A stretch of DNA of 54,000 nucleotides from contig CANRPD010000011.1 of assembly GCA_947632385.1 (NCBI GenBank), positions 1 to 54,000 on the forward strand, in the 5' to 3' direction. This DNA is from an uncultured Clostridia bacterium (GTDB lineage: Bacteria > Bacillota > Clostridia > Oscillospirales > Acutalibacteraceae). Below, in pieces: positions 34,598 to 42,642 of this stretch (position 1 is its first letter; every line of letters begins with the position of its first letter). The notes beneath the pieces are model-generated. The model was given only the letters and a program-made list of their open reading frames with translations. It was not told where the DNA came from and ran no database searches. The position numbers and the translations under genes are program-made.

Positions 34598-34832
34598 CCT
34601 CCTCGTTGAACCTGCCGGCTACAGTCTCGGGAGTGACGGCGGAAAGAACGACACTTCCCCCGTCCATAATGATCACCGTCTTTGTCCGGCGACCAAACGT
34701 GGCGTCGATCAACGTGCCGGATTCCTTTGCCACCTGCACGATCCGCTTGATGGGCGCCGATTCTGGGCTTACAACAGCGACTACCTTTTCGGCAGACACC
34801 ATGCTGCCGTAGCCGATATTGATCAGTTTCAT
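34581..34832 (-). CDS. remA: Extracellular matrix regulator RemA (DUF370)
   Basis: An 83-residue member of the RemA family, which in Bacillus subtilis is a DNA-binding regulator of biofilm matrix genes. The N-terminus [21 protein letters not shown] and the [11 protein letters not shown] segment are typical. It lies 15 bases after yicC and overlaps gmk. In Clostridia its regulon is not known. Confidence 0.92.
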   Translation of the reverse strand: MKLINIGYGSMVSAEKVVAVVSPESAPIKRIVQVAKESGTLIDATFGRRTKTVIIMDGGSVVLSAVTPETVAGRFNEEDDSRE

Positions 34833-34847
34833 TCCCGTATTTCCCCT

Positions 34848-35726
34848 TTATTCCAAGTTCTGGACTTGTTCCCGGATCTTCTCAATCTCAGACTTCATAT
34901 CGACTACCAGATAGGCTATATCTGTGTTTTGCGACTTCGAACCGATGGTATTCGTTTCCCGGTTCATCTCCTGCACCAAAAAGTCGATCTTCCTGCCCAC
35001 AGGCCCATCCTCCTCTGCAAGACTCCGGAGCTGTTTGATATGGCTGCGCAGGCGAACGGTCTCCTCGTCTACGGCAACATGATCGGCAAAGATCGCTACT
35101 TCCGTGAGCAGGCGCTGTTCATCAAAACGATTTTCTCCAACGAGTTCTTCAATCTTTTCTTTTAACCGCTCCCGATAGGCACGAACCGTTTCGGGAGCGC
35201 GAAGTTCCACTTGGCTGACCAATTCTTCCAACCGGTCTGCTTTCTCTAAAAGGTCTAAAAACAGCCGATGGCCTTCTGTTTCCCGCATGGCAAGAAACGC
35301 ATCCAGAGCAGGGGTGCCAGCCTGAAGAACTGCCTGCCATATGGTCTCTTCGTCCTCTGGCGTTTTCTGAACGGTAAAAATATCGGAGAAACGGGTCAAC
35401 TGTGTGAGACTCACTGCGTCAGCCAGTTGATAAGTGCTTTGCAGTTCGCGTAAAGCGGCAATATACCCATCGGCCAATCCGTGATTGATCTGGACCTCCA
35501 CATTGTCGGCATCCAACGTCTCCATCTGCAGGAAAACGTCCACTTTTCCACGAGCGACCTTGGACTGAATGAAGCTTTTCAGCTTGTCCTCCAGGAAGAG
35601 GCAGTTGCGAGGCAGCCGGGAACTGAATTCAAAAAACTTATGATTGACAGACTTGATCTCAAATACGATATGCCGACCATTGGACGTTATCTCGCCACGG
35701 CCATACCCGGTCATGCTTTTAAGCAT
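34848..35726 (-). CDS. yicC: YicC/YloC family endoribonuclease
   Basis: A 292-residue member of the YicC family, now regarded as endoribonucleases. Signature segments are SMTGYGRGE at the N-terminus, EIKSVNHKFFEFSSRLPR, and the C-terminal GRKIDFLVQEMNRETNTIGSKS. The ATG at 35726 follows AGGAGAGGATTGAG. It is the first gene after a sigma-A promoter and heads the long run that ends with spoVM. Confidence 0.93.
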   Translation of the reverse strand: MLKSMTGYGRGEITSNGRHIVFEIKSVNHKFFEFSSRLPRNCLFLEDKLKSFIQSKVARGKVDVFLQMETLDADNVEVQINHGLADGYIAALRELQSTYQLADAVSLTQLTRFSDIFTVQKTPEDEETIWQAVLQAGTPALDAFLAMRETEGHRLFLDLLEKADRLEELVSQVELRAPETVRAYRERLKEKIEELVGENRFDEQRLLTEVAIFADHVAVDEETVRLRSHIKQLRSLAEEDGPVGRKIDFLVQEMNRETNTIGSKSQNTDIAYLVVDMKSEIEKIREQVQNLE

Positions 35727-35771
35727 CTCAATCCTCTCCTGATGAAAAAGGTCAAACTCTACCAAATAATT

Positions 35772-35800
35772 ATTTTACCATCTTCCAGGGATATTTGCAA
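35772..35800 (-). promoter_or_regulatory. Sigma-A promoter of the yicC operon
   Basis: TTGCAA (35795-35800), 17 bases, TAAAAT (35772-35777) on the minus strand. It lies between the acetyltransferase terminator and yicC. Confidence 0.75.
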
Positions 35801-35831
35801 CCTTTATTCACCGAATTTACAGAATCTTAAT

Positions 35832-35855
35832 GAAAAAGGCGGCCGAAGCCGCCGG
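35832..35855 (-). terminator. Terminator after the acetyltransferase gene
   Basis: GGCGGC, a TTCG tetraloop and GCCGCC followed on the minus strand by TTTTT. The stem lies 7 bases after the gene end and separates the rluB block from the yicC operon. Confidence 0.9.
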
Positions 35856-35860
35856 AATAC

Positions 35861-36247
35861 TCAGCTGTAATGGACGATGGTGCTCATGGGCGTGTGAGCA
35901 TATCCTTCTTCCTGCAGGAACCCCCTGCATTTCAAAAAGTCAAAAAAATCCGGAAACGATGTGACGATCTCATCTGCTCCGTTGTTCTCTCCATAGGAAG
36001 CGGCAGAACGCAGCAGTGTGTCCAAAAGGAAGGTCTGCTCCATATTGGGCTTGATGGCTTCCTGCCATTCTGGAACACAAAAATGATGGATACGCAGAAT
36101 GTTTTCACAGAGCTCAACGGCCACCCAGCCCATGAGATCCTCTCCGTCCTTCATTTGAAGAATGCGGGCGTTCTCCCCCGTTTTGTGGACGGTGGACAGC
36201 AGTTTCTTTTCCTCTTCTCTGTTTTGCATGGGCAAGATGGAGATCAT
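35861..36247 (-). CDS. GNAT-like acetyltransferase domain protein
   Basis: A 128-residue protein with a partial acetyltransferase fold: WVAVELCENILRIHHFCV resembles the central strands, and LLDTLLRSAASYGENNG the following helix. The acetyl-CoA pyrophosphate loop is weak, so activity is uncertain. The ATG at 36247 follows AAAGGGG at 9 bases. Its first 134 bases overlap the 3' end of rluB in another frame, which is unusual. Confidence 0.65.
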   Translation of the reverse strand: MISILPMQNREEEKKLLSTVHKTGENARILQMKDGEDLMGWVAVELCENILRIHHFCVPEWQEAIKPNMEQTFLLDTLLRSAASYGENNGADEIVTSFPDFFDFLKCRGFLQEEGYAHTPMSTIVHYS

Positions 36248-36983
36248 TGTGTTTTCCCCTTTCCGGTTTAGATAAAGCTTTCAGACCCGCCAATTCTTGA
36301 TTTGTCAGCGCCCGGTACTTCCCGGGCGCCAACATCCCCAACCGCACCGGACCCACTGCCGTGCGTTTGAGTCTGGCAACTTCCAGTCCCAATGCCGCAC
36401 ATATTTTGCGGATCTCGCGATTACGGCCCTCTGACAAGATCATCTCGACGACTACACGACCAGGCTCCTGCGCGAGAACGCGAACCTGAACTGGAGCGGT
36501 AACCTTTCCATCGATCTCGACGCCTGCTTCCATTTGAGCCAATTGCTCTTCAGAAATCGAAGGTCGCAGCGTCACCCGGTAGGTCTTGGTCACATTTCCT
36601 CCCGGATGGGCAACTGCATTGGCAAAAGCGCCATCGTTCGTCATCAAAAGAAGCCCCTCGGAATCTCTATCCAGGCGACCGACTGGATACACGCGAACAC
36701 CGATGTCCTGTATCAAGTCAGCGACACAACGACGGTTTTTCTCATCCTCCATGGTTGTCACACATCCTCTGGGCTTGTGAAGAGCAAGGTAGATCCGATC
36801 ACCGGGAGCAGACAATGCTGTGCCGTCCAAAGCAATTCGGTCAAGTTGGGGATCGGCGCTTTCCCCCAGAAAAACCTTTTGACCGTTGACCGTCACCCTC
36901 CCTTGCCGGATCATCTCTTCCACTTTTCTGCGCGAAGCAATACCCCACGCGGACAGGATCTTTTGCACACGTTCTTTTGGCAT
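36114..36983 (-). CDS. rluB: Pseudouridine synthase RluB family
   Basis: Modifies uridine in 23S rRNA (position 2605 in the well-studied members). An S4 domain (1-60; RVQKILSAWGIASRRKVEEMI) precedes the catalytic domain with VGRLDRDSEGLLL containing the catalytic aspartate. The core ends near residue 240 as in the family. The reading frame continues to 289 residues with a His/Arg/Gly-rich tail that runs through the start of the acetyltransferase gene, perhaps because the ancestral stop codon was lost. Confidence 0.92.
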   Translation of the reverse strand: MPKERVQKILSAWGIASRRKVEEMIRQGRVTVNGQKVFLGESADPQLDRIALDGTALSAPGDRIYLALHKPRGCVTTMEDEKNRRCVADLIQDIGVRVYPVGRLDRDSEGLLLMTNDGAFANAVAHPGGNVTKTYRVTLRPSISEEQLAQMEAGVEIDGKVTAPVQVRVLAQEPGRVVVEMILSEGRNREIRKICAALGLEVARLKRTAVGPVRLGMLAPGKYRALTNQELAGLKALSKPERGKHNDLHLAHAKQRRGKETAVHRPQNGGERPHSSNEGRRGSHGLGGR

Positions 36984-37011
36984 ATGATCAATTCCTTCGA
37001 TCCGAAAAACC

Positions 37012-38160
37012 CTATGACTGCTTTTTGTTTTTTGAGAACAGTTTTTCCCAAAAACTGGGTTCCGGTACAAAAACATCGACGGTTTGTTTGGCAACGATGG
37101 GTACGTCGTAAACAGGTTTTCCGTTCAGATAAAACTGAACGTATCCAACTTTGTCTCCGTCATGAATGGGTGCATAAAGAAACGGAGGCAAAAAGGTCTG
37201 CTGGGTCAACTGGTCCGTGCTTTCCCTTGGCAGAGACACTGTCCCTCCCAGGGCTCCCTGGACGGCAACGGAAGGAGCAACTCCACCGGTCACTGGGATG
37301 TTCACCTGAACAGAGCGGCCATCAAAAGAAACGGCAGAGACTTGTGAAAAGCCGTAATCCAACAGGGCTATATGATCGTCCCAGTCATCCGGTGCATTGA
37401 ATGTGACACAGATCAACGTAACGCCATCCCGTTCAGCTGCCGATACCAAACAACGCCCGGACTTTTTGGTAAAGCCTGTTTTCAACCCAATACAACCCTC
37501 ATAGAGGCCCAACAGTTTATTATGGTTCGTATATGTGACCTGTTTTTCCGGTGACACAAAATCGACCTGCATAGAGCTGCTGGAGGCAATCGAAACAAAC
37601 CAAGGATTTTTCAGCGCTTCTCTTGCCAAAAGGGCCATATCATACGCCGTCGAAAAGTGATCCTCGTCATCCAGACCGGAGGGCGTCACAAAATGTGTAT
37701 CCGCCATTCCGATCCGTACGGCACGTTCGTTCATCTTGTCGGCAAACGCTTCTTGTGTCCCGGAAAGAAACAACGCGGCAGCGTTGGCGGCATCATTACC
37801 AGAAGCCAACAACATGCCCTGAGCCAAGGCGGATAAGTGCAGTTGATCCCCAGTCTGCAGCCCCATTGAGGAGCCTTCCACCTGGACCATTTCATTGGTA
37901 ATATCCACGACAGAATCTCCGCTGGTTTCTGCCGCTTCCAGAGCCAACAGGGCGGTCATGATCTTGGTGGTGCTGGCCATGGAATGATGGAGGTGCGCAT
38001 CCTTCTCAAAAAGGACAGCCCCTGTATCCGCTGTCATCAAAACAGCACATTCTGCCGAAACGGAAGAGGAAAAATCGGCAGACTGGATGGCCCAGGCCAT
38101 AGAAGTCATCGTCAAAAAAGAAATGAAAACGGCCGTAATCCGGCGAAACCCCTGTTTCAA
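37012..38160 (-). CDS. dacB: D-alanyl-D-alanine carboxypeptidase (DacB-like)
   Basis: A penicillin-binding protein of class S11 that trims pentapeptide side chains. A signal peptide covers about 1-24; the motifs are S63-T-T-K66, S120-G-N122 and K227-T-G229. The 382-residue length equals that of Bacillus DacB, a spore-cortex enzyme, and the location between scpAB and rluB matches too. The C-terminal amphipathic stretch (FWEKLFSKNKK) would anchor it to the membrane. The start is TTG at 38160. Confidence 0.85.
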   Translation of the reverse strand: MKQGFRRITAVFISFLTMTSMAWAIQSADFSSSVSAECAVLMTADTGAVLFEKDAHLHHSMASTTKIMTALLALEAAETSGDSVVDITNEMVQVEGSSMGLQTGDQLHLSALAQGMLLASGNDAANAAALFLSGTQEAFADKMNERAVRIGMADTHFVTPSGLDDEDHFSTAYDMALLAREALKNPWFVSIASSSSMQVDFVSPEKQVTYTNHNKLLGLYEGCIGLKTGFTKKSGRCLVSAAERDGVTLICVTFNAPDDWDDHIALLDYGFSQVSAVSFDGRSVQVNIPVTGGVAPSVAVQGALGGTVSLPRESTDQLTQQTFLPPFLYAPIHDGDKVGYVQFYLNGKPVYDVPIVAKQTVDVFVPEPSFWEKLFSKNKKQS

Positions 38161-38182
38161 ACTATCACCCGCCTCAGAGCAA

Positions 38183-38210
38183 TAGTATGAACATTGGCGG
38201 CAGGTTATGC
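38183..38210 (-). promoter_or_regulatory. Candidate sporulation-sigma promoter of dacB
   Basis: CATACTA(T) at 38183-38189 follows GCATA (38206-38210) after 16 bases on the minus strand. It fits sigma-E (one -10 mismatch, 5 of 7 in the -35) and also resembles sigma-G. It sits in the 52-base gap between ytfJ and dacB. Confidence 0.4.
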
Positions 38211-38212
38211 GG

Positions 38213-38632
38213 TCAAACAGGAGTCGACGTATCCAGATCCTGCGGTTCTTCCTCTTTCTTGGCGACCTTGGTGATCAGTGCAGAGAGCTTATCGACGATC
38301 TCCGGACCTTTCTCCAAAGCACGGTCAATGGGACCGGAATATGGCTCAATCTGCAGGATCCGCACATTTCCCCTGGAAATAGCCAAGAATGCGATGGGAA
38401 CGATCGTGATCCCGGCTCCGCTGCCGCCTGCAAACAAACAGGCATTGGACTGGGCTTTAGAGGGCAGATCGGATCCGCCGGAGGCAAAACCATAGCTGAC
38501 CCGAGACACCGGAATGACCGTGGTCCCATCTGGCGTAGTCACGGGATCGCCCAAGACGGTGTTCACGTCCACCATCTGTTTGATCTTTTCCAACGATGCA
38601 TCCAGAAGATTGCTGACTTTGTTGTCGCTCAT
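38213..38632 (-). CDS. ytfJ: Sporulation protein YtfJ (GerW)
   Basis: A 139-residue member of the GerW family, linked in Bacillus to spore germination. Characteristic segments are DVNTVLGDPV, TVIPVSRVSYGFASGGSD and FAGGSGAGITIVPIAFL. It overlaps the DUF2953 gene as ATGA. The DUF2953-ytfJ pairing matches ytfI-ytfJ in Bacillus. Confidence 0.92.
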   Translation of the reverse strand: MSDNKVSNLLDASLEKIKQMVDVNTVLGDPVTTPDGTTVIPVSRVSYGFASGGSDLPSKAQSNACLFAGGSGAGITIVPIAFLAISRGNVRILQIEPYSGPIDRALEKGPEIVDKLSALITKVAKKEEEPQDLDTSTPV

Positions 38633-39300
38633 TTTGATTCACCTTTCTTGAGTGAAATAGTTTTATGGTTGGATCCGCCCCGTATGAGCCGCCAAAGCAA
38701 GGGGATCCCTCCAAATAAGAGAGGACCCACTTCCCGCAGGACAAACAAAGGGGACATCGAAAGCGTCGCAGTGGCCACAGCCCGGGATTCTGTAGTTCCG
38801 TAATCCAAATCGACCGTAACGCCTTTTCGCTTGCAGGGCATCAAAGAGAAGATCCCGCCGCAGAGAGAGTAGACAGCCGCAGAAAGCTGCCCATATTGGA
38901 TCGCAGCAGCGGCAGCATCCTCCAAACCGCCGATGCACAGATACAAATCGAATTTTTTGAGCCGCAAATGAGAAAGAAGTCGCACGGTAGAAGTCTTTAT
39001 GAGCCGCAAAGCATCTTCAAGAAGAGAAAGCAAACCGCTGATCCCGTGTCGGTCTTTTAAGCTTTTAAAAGAAAAAGTTGAACCTGCCTGACCTTTTGAA
39101 GCTTCCTTCTTTTCCGTCTTTGCGGGCTTTTTGACCTTTGGGGTTGGCTTTGCCGTTCCAGGCATCAGGTTCTTTTTGAAAAACAGATACCGCAATCGAA
39201 TATTCAGAGATTCTTCATACCTGAAATCGACGCATACCGGGCACAGCAAAAGCAGTAGCAGCACCAAAAGAATACATCCAAACACCAACAAACCGGTCAT
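38629..39300 (-). CDS. DUF2953 domain protein (YtfI-like)
   Basis: The 223-residue product has an N-terminal membrane helix (about 3-22), a Lys-rich linker with Pro/Lys repeats (about 48-72), and the C-terminal DUF2953 region (YLCIGGLEDAAAAAIQYG and DLDYGTT). The function is unknown, but its coupling to ytfJ suggests a sporulation role. It lies between scpB (12 bases) and ytfJ. Confidence 0.85.
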   Translation of the reverse strand: MTGLLVFGCILLVLLLLLLCPVCVDFRYEESLNIRLRYLFFKKNLMPGTAKPTPKVKKPAKTEKKEASKGQAGSTFSFKSLKDRHGISGLLSLLEDALRLIKTSTVRLLSHLRLKKFDLYLCIGGLEDAAAAAIQYGQLSAAVYSLCGGIFSLMPCKRKGVTVDLDYGTTESRAVATATLSMSPLFVLREVGPLLFGGIPLLWRLIRGGSNHKTISLKKGESK

Positions 39301-39312
39301 ACCGCCATCCTC

Positions 39313-39870
39313 CTACAGAGAGAGCTGGCTTCCTTCGGGTGGGAGGTCCTCCGGTTCATCCTCCCGCGGCGGAGGTGGCAAGTCCTGAATAGACCTGAGT
39401 TGAAAGCACCGCAGAAAATTATCTGTCGTCCCATAAAGGAGGGGCCTGCCGGGAAGCTCCAGCCGCCCACGTTCCTCTAACAACCCTTTCTGGACGAGGC
39501 TGGTAACGACACCGGAACAGTCAACGCCGCGGACCTGTTCCACAAAAGCCTTTGTGACCGGTTGATTATAGGCCACAACCGCCAGTACCTCCAGAGCAGC
39601 TTGAGAAAGTGGGACGTTTCGCCGCAGGTCCAGCGCCTCACGCACCGGTCCTATGTAAGCAGGATTGGTGGCAAACTGCGCAGAGTTCTCCAAACGCAGC
39701 AGGCGGATCCCTCCTTTCGGGGAATCATACTTCTCCTGGAGTGCATCCAGAAGCTCTTCCACCACATAAGCGCGGATGCCCAAAGCTTGCGCAATGCGTT
39801 CCATAGCGATCGGTTCTCCAGCCGCAAAGAGAATGGCTTCTACCTTTCCGATCAATTCTTCTCGATCCAA
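39313..39870 (-). CDS. scpB: Segregation and condensation protein B
   Basis: A kleisin-interacting subunit of the SMC complex that compacts the nucleoid. The 185-residue protein contains the two winged-helix domains, with the typical EAILFAAGEP and AALEVLAVVAYNQPVTKAFVEQVRGVD-like segments. It overlaps scpA by 19 bases. The last 25 residues are Pro/Glu-rich and probably disordered. Confidence 0.95.
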   Translation of the reverse strand: MDREELIGKVEAILFAAGEPIAMERIAQALGIRAYVVEELLDALQEKYDSPKGGIRLLRLENSAQFATNPAYIGPVREALDLRRNVPLSQAALEVLAVVAYNQPVTKAFVEQVRGVDCSGVVTSLVQKGLLEERGRLELPGRPLLYGTTDNFLRCFQLRSIQDLPPPPREDEPEDLPPEGSQLSL

Positions 39871-40580
39871 CGCTCTCCCGCCTTTCCGGCCAATTGAAAC
39901 TCGCTGTTGACCCCCTCGCCTTCCATCCGGATCCGCTGACTTTTGATCAGCTCTAAGACAGCTAGGAATGCCGCAACGCGCTGGGAACGATCTTTCTTAG
40001 AAGAGAAAAGCGCCCGAAAAGTCACTCTCCCCTTTTTGCGAAGCAACAGCAAAACAGATACCACTTGGGATGTAACAGAAACGATCTTTCTGGAAACGAG
40101 GGCTGAAAAGCTTTCCGGCTTCGGTGGGAGGAGGCTCTTCCCTTTTCCCCATGCAGAAAGCAGCGCCTGCCGCAGTTCCAGTGGGTCATGGGTCCGATGA
40201 TAGGTCAGATCCATGGGAATCGACTCCGCGCTCCGGACCAGAAGATCGAAAGAAGCACTCTTGGCCAGTGCAGCAGCCGCAGCCTTGCATTGCTGATACT
40301 CGATCAGTTCGCCCGTCAGATCTTCCCGTGGGTCTGCTTCTCCCTCCTGCCGCGGCAGTAAAGAAGCACTTTTGATCTGCACCAGGCGCGCAGCCATTTC
40401 CAAGAATTCGCTGGCAATATCCATATCGGCTTCCCGCATACGGTCGATCTGCCCCAGATATTGATCCAACAACTGGGCAATGGGAATATCGTAAATATTG
40501 AGTTTGTTCTTCGCAATCAGACCCAGCAGCATGTCCAAAGGTCCCTCAAAGACCTCCAGCTTATACTGTAACTTTTCCAT
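39852..40580 (-). CDS. scpA: Segregation and condensation protein A
   Basis: The kleisin subunit that bridges the SMC heads. The 242-residue protein begins with the typical FEGPLDMLLGLI segment, followed by the DIPIAQLLDQYL helix and FLEMAARLVQIKSASLLP. The C-terminal winged helix includes FLAVLELIK. It begins 3 bases after the M50 protease gene. Confidence 0.95.
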   Translation of the reverse strand: MEKLQYKLEVFEGPLDMLLGLIAKNKLNIYDIPIAQLLDQYLGQIDRMREADMDIASEFLEMAARLVQIKSASLLPRQEGEADPREDLTGELIEYQQCKAAAAALAKSASFDLLVRSAESIPMDLTYHRTHDPLELRQALLSAWGKGKSLLPPKPESFSALVSRKIVSVTSQVVSVLLLLRKKGRVTFRALFSSKKDRSQRVAAFLAVLELIKSQRIRMEGEGVNSEFQLAGKAGERWIEKN

Positions 40581-40583
40581 GGT

Positions 40584-41279
40584 CTATATCAATCCGAACA
40601 ATCGGAAGGGCAGTTCTGCCACAAAGAAAATGGCATTGGCGAAAAGGCTCTGTACGCGATACAAGGGGCCGGACAGAGCCCCCGTAAACATCAAGAAAAA
40701 CAATAACATCACAAACAGGTTCTGGTACCGATAGTACACATCCAATGCACGGTAACTCAAAAAAGAGGAAAGGATCCGGGAGCCATCCAAGGGTGGCGCG
40801 GGGATCAAGTTGAATACCGCCAGCGAGATGTTCACAACGACATAGTAATAGAGCGCACTAAATAGGAAGTTGGTAAAACCATTATAGGGTGCAAAAATCT
40901 GGATCACCGTCACCAACAGTGCCCCTACCAACGCAGCCAGCAGATTGGCTGCAGGACCTGCCAAGGCGGTCAGGGCCATATCTCGACGAGGCTTTTTAAA
41001 ATACCGGGGATCGACCGGGACAGGTTTCGCCCAGCCAAAACCAAACAATAACAGCGCCAAAGCGCCTGCAGTATCCACGCTGGCCAGCGGATTCCAAGTC
41101 AAGCGCCCTTCCAGCTTTGCGGTTGGATCGCCCAGCTTGCCGGCAACCCATCCGTGAGCCAACTCATGGAACGGTAAAACGCAGATGATAATGAATAAGA
41201 TCGATATGACCTGGGCGGCCACCGTCCAGATATTCACCGGCTGACCGGCGATCAAATTGCGAATCACACTAAAAATCAT
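40584..41279 (-). CDS. Site-2 protease family protein (M50B)
   Basis: A polytopic membrane metalloprotease of 231 residues with HELAH (38-42) and NLIPAPPLDG (157-166), the latter carrying the third zinc ligand. Proteins of this type next to scpA are common in Clostridia; the substrate is unknown. It is distinct from the smaller M50 gene behind spoIVA. It is the first gene of the scpAB block, 25 bases downstream of a sigma-A promoter. Confidence 0.92.
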   Translation of the reverse strand: MIFSVIRNLIAGQPVNIWTVAAQVISILFIIICVLPFHELAHGWVAGKLGDPTAKLEGRLTWNPLASVDTAGALALLLFGFGWAKPVPVDPRYFKKPRRDMALTALAGPAANLLAALVGALLVTVIQIFAPYNGFTNFLFSALYYYVVVNISLAVFNLIPAPPLDGSRILSSFLSYRALDVYYRYQNLFVMLLFFLMFTGALSGPLYRVQSLFANAIFFVAELPFRLFGLI

Positions 41280-41304
41280 GGGCGCACTCCTTCCTCATAA
41301 CAGG

Positions 41305-41333
41305 ATTATAAACGATTTCAGGAAAAAACTCAA
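41305..41333 (-). promoter_or_regulatory. Sigma-A promoter of the M50-scpAB block
   Basis: TTGAGT (41328-41333), 17 bases, TATAAT (41305-41310) on the minus strand. It faces away from the rpmB promoter, with only 17 bases between the two -35 boxes. Confidence 0.8.
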
Positions 41334-41350
41334 TTCTTTTCAAAAAAAAC

Positions 41351-41379
41351 TTGCTTTTTGTCCGCGGGTCTGTTATAAT
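41351..41379 (+). promoter_or_regulatory. Sigma-A promoter of rpmB
   Basis: TTGCTT (41351-41356), 17 bases, TATAAT (41374-41379), with an extended -10 TGT just before. The leader to rpmB is only about 45 bases. Confidence 0.85.
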
Positions 41380-41428
41380 TCAATCTGTTGCAAACCTAAA
41401 GACCGCCTATTTCTAAGGAGGTGCGGAT

Positions 41429-41617
41429 ATGGCAAAGTGTGAATTCTGTGGCAAAGACGTTTCCTTCGGCATTCGAGTGTCCCACTCTCACAGGCGTTCG
41501 AATCGGACCTGGAAGCCCAATATCAAGCGTGTCAAGGCTATCGTCAACGGTACCCCGAAGCGCGTTTACGCTTGCACCCGGTGCCTGCGTTCTGGGAAAG
41601 TTACCCGTGCAGTGTGA
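41429..41617 (+). CDS. rpmB: 50S ribosomal protein L28
   Basis: A 62-residue large-subunit protein, and the only plus-strand gene I can support in this window. The N-terminal CEFCGK and the later CTRC form two CxxC pairs, so this is the zinc-binding form. VSHSHRRSNRTWKPN is typical. AAGGAGG lies 7 bases before the ATG. In Bacillus rpmB is divergent from spoVM; here it stands elsewhere, between scpAB and a phospholipase-like gene. Confidence 0.97.
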   Translation: MAKCEFCGKDVSFGIRVSHSHRRSNRTWKPNIKRVKAIVNGTPKRVYACTRCLRSGKVTRAV

Positions 41618-41729
41618 GCGCGAAGAGTTGCGAAGCTGGGTAAAGGAATATCATCGGCCATGATAAGTTCGGGGCGGTTCTTTTTGGGAACTGCCCCGTT
41701 TATCGTGGATCCAATTCGCTAAAACTATT

Positions 41730-41755
41730 GCAGAGCGAGAGGCTCTGCTTTTTTT
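41730..41755 (+). terminator. Terminator of rpmB
   Basis: GCAGAGC and GCTCTGC with a 5-base loop followed by seven T residues. An additional 10-bp hairpin (41671-41697) lies upstream in the same trailer. The T run overlaps the stop codon of the convergent phospholipase-like gene. Confidence 0.9.
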
Positions 41756-42623
41756 ATCCGAAAGGCTTATCCTGCGTCAAAGCATATAGATCTGCCCCAT
41801 CAAACTGAGTGATCAGCTCCACGGCCTTCTCCTGCGCCGCTTCTGTCAGCTCAAAGAAATCCTGAGTGCTCTCTTCCGCGTTGGGCATTTTCCAAGGCAT
41901 ATGAGAAATGTTGGCATAATCCAATTCTGGGTCCTCTGTCAATGGGACAATATGAGACGAGATGGTGTGAGGCTTGTTTCTTTCGATCCTCTCAAAAAGG
42001 CGCATTTTAATCCCTGTCCGGTCGGTGATCAGTGAAAAAACGAGGTGCGTATCCCGGCAGCACTGGATCAGCTCGGCCTCGGAAGCGTCCACACCAAACA
42101 GCTGGTGCAAAAGCGGTTGATACAGACGGGCCATTTGTTCCTGTGTTGTTTTTGCATTGGGGAACATGCTCCCCAGGGACAAAGACGAGGAAAGCTGACC
42201 TGTCTGATTGCGCAAGTAGATGGCATCTAAAGCTGCTTCGATCTCTCCGTGCATGGTCCCGGGTGTTTGGGGAGGCCGCTGCGACGCCCATTCGACACTG
42301 CGCGCATTGATATAGGGATGTGCGATGGAGTCCAATGCGTAATGGCACAAGAATCCCCATACATAAGAACGATACGCGGGTTGTGGATGCTCATGCAGGA
42401 GCTGCCGGAAAATCCCAAGGGTCTCGGAGGGTTTGGCACGATGTATTTTCCCTCCGTACGCACTCAAAGAACGGCCTCGCATCCAGGGCAAATAGCGGTG
42501 GCAAAAGAAAAAGTCCGGGCCTTGCGCGCCCCAAAGGAATGCGGTCGAATCCACATGATTTTGCTCTGGAAGAGACCGCAAAACATTTTTTGCAAATAAA
42601 TTGTGAGTGATGCAAGCAGGCAT
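41754..42623 (-). CDS. Zinc-dependent phospholipase C family protein
   Basis: The 289-residue product resembles the zinc-dependent phospholipase C superfamily: THNLFA near the start, GAQGPDFFF (33-40) and the metal-binding cluster CHYALDSIAHPYI (93-105). No signal peptide is visible, so it appears cytoplasmic, unlike the secreted clostridial toxins. The natural substrate is unknown. It ends the nusB-xseA-xseB-ispA block. Confidence 0.82.
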   Translation of the reverse strand: MPACITHNLFAKNVLRSLPEQNHVDSTAFLWGAQGPDFFFCHRYLPWMRGRSLSAYGGKIHRAKPSETLGIFRQLLHEHPQPAYRSYVWGFLCHYALDSIAHPYINARSVEWASQRPPQTPGTMHGEIEAALDAIYLRNQTGQLSSSLSLGSMFPNAKTTQEQMARLYQPLLHQLFGVDASEAELIQCCRDTHLVFSLITDRTGIKMRLFERIERNKPHTISSHIVPLTEDPELDYANISHMPWKMPNAEESTQDFFELTEAAQEKAVELITQFDGADLYALTQDKPFG

Positions 42624-42642
42624 ATCAACGCCTCCATTGGAT

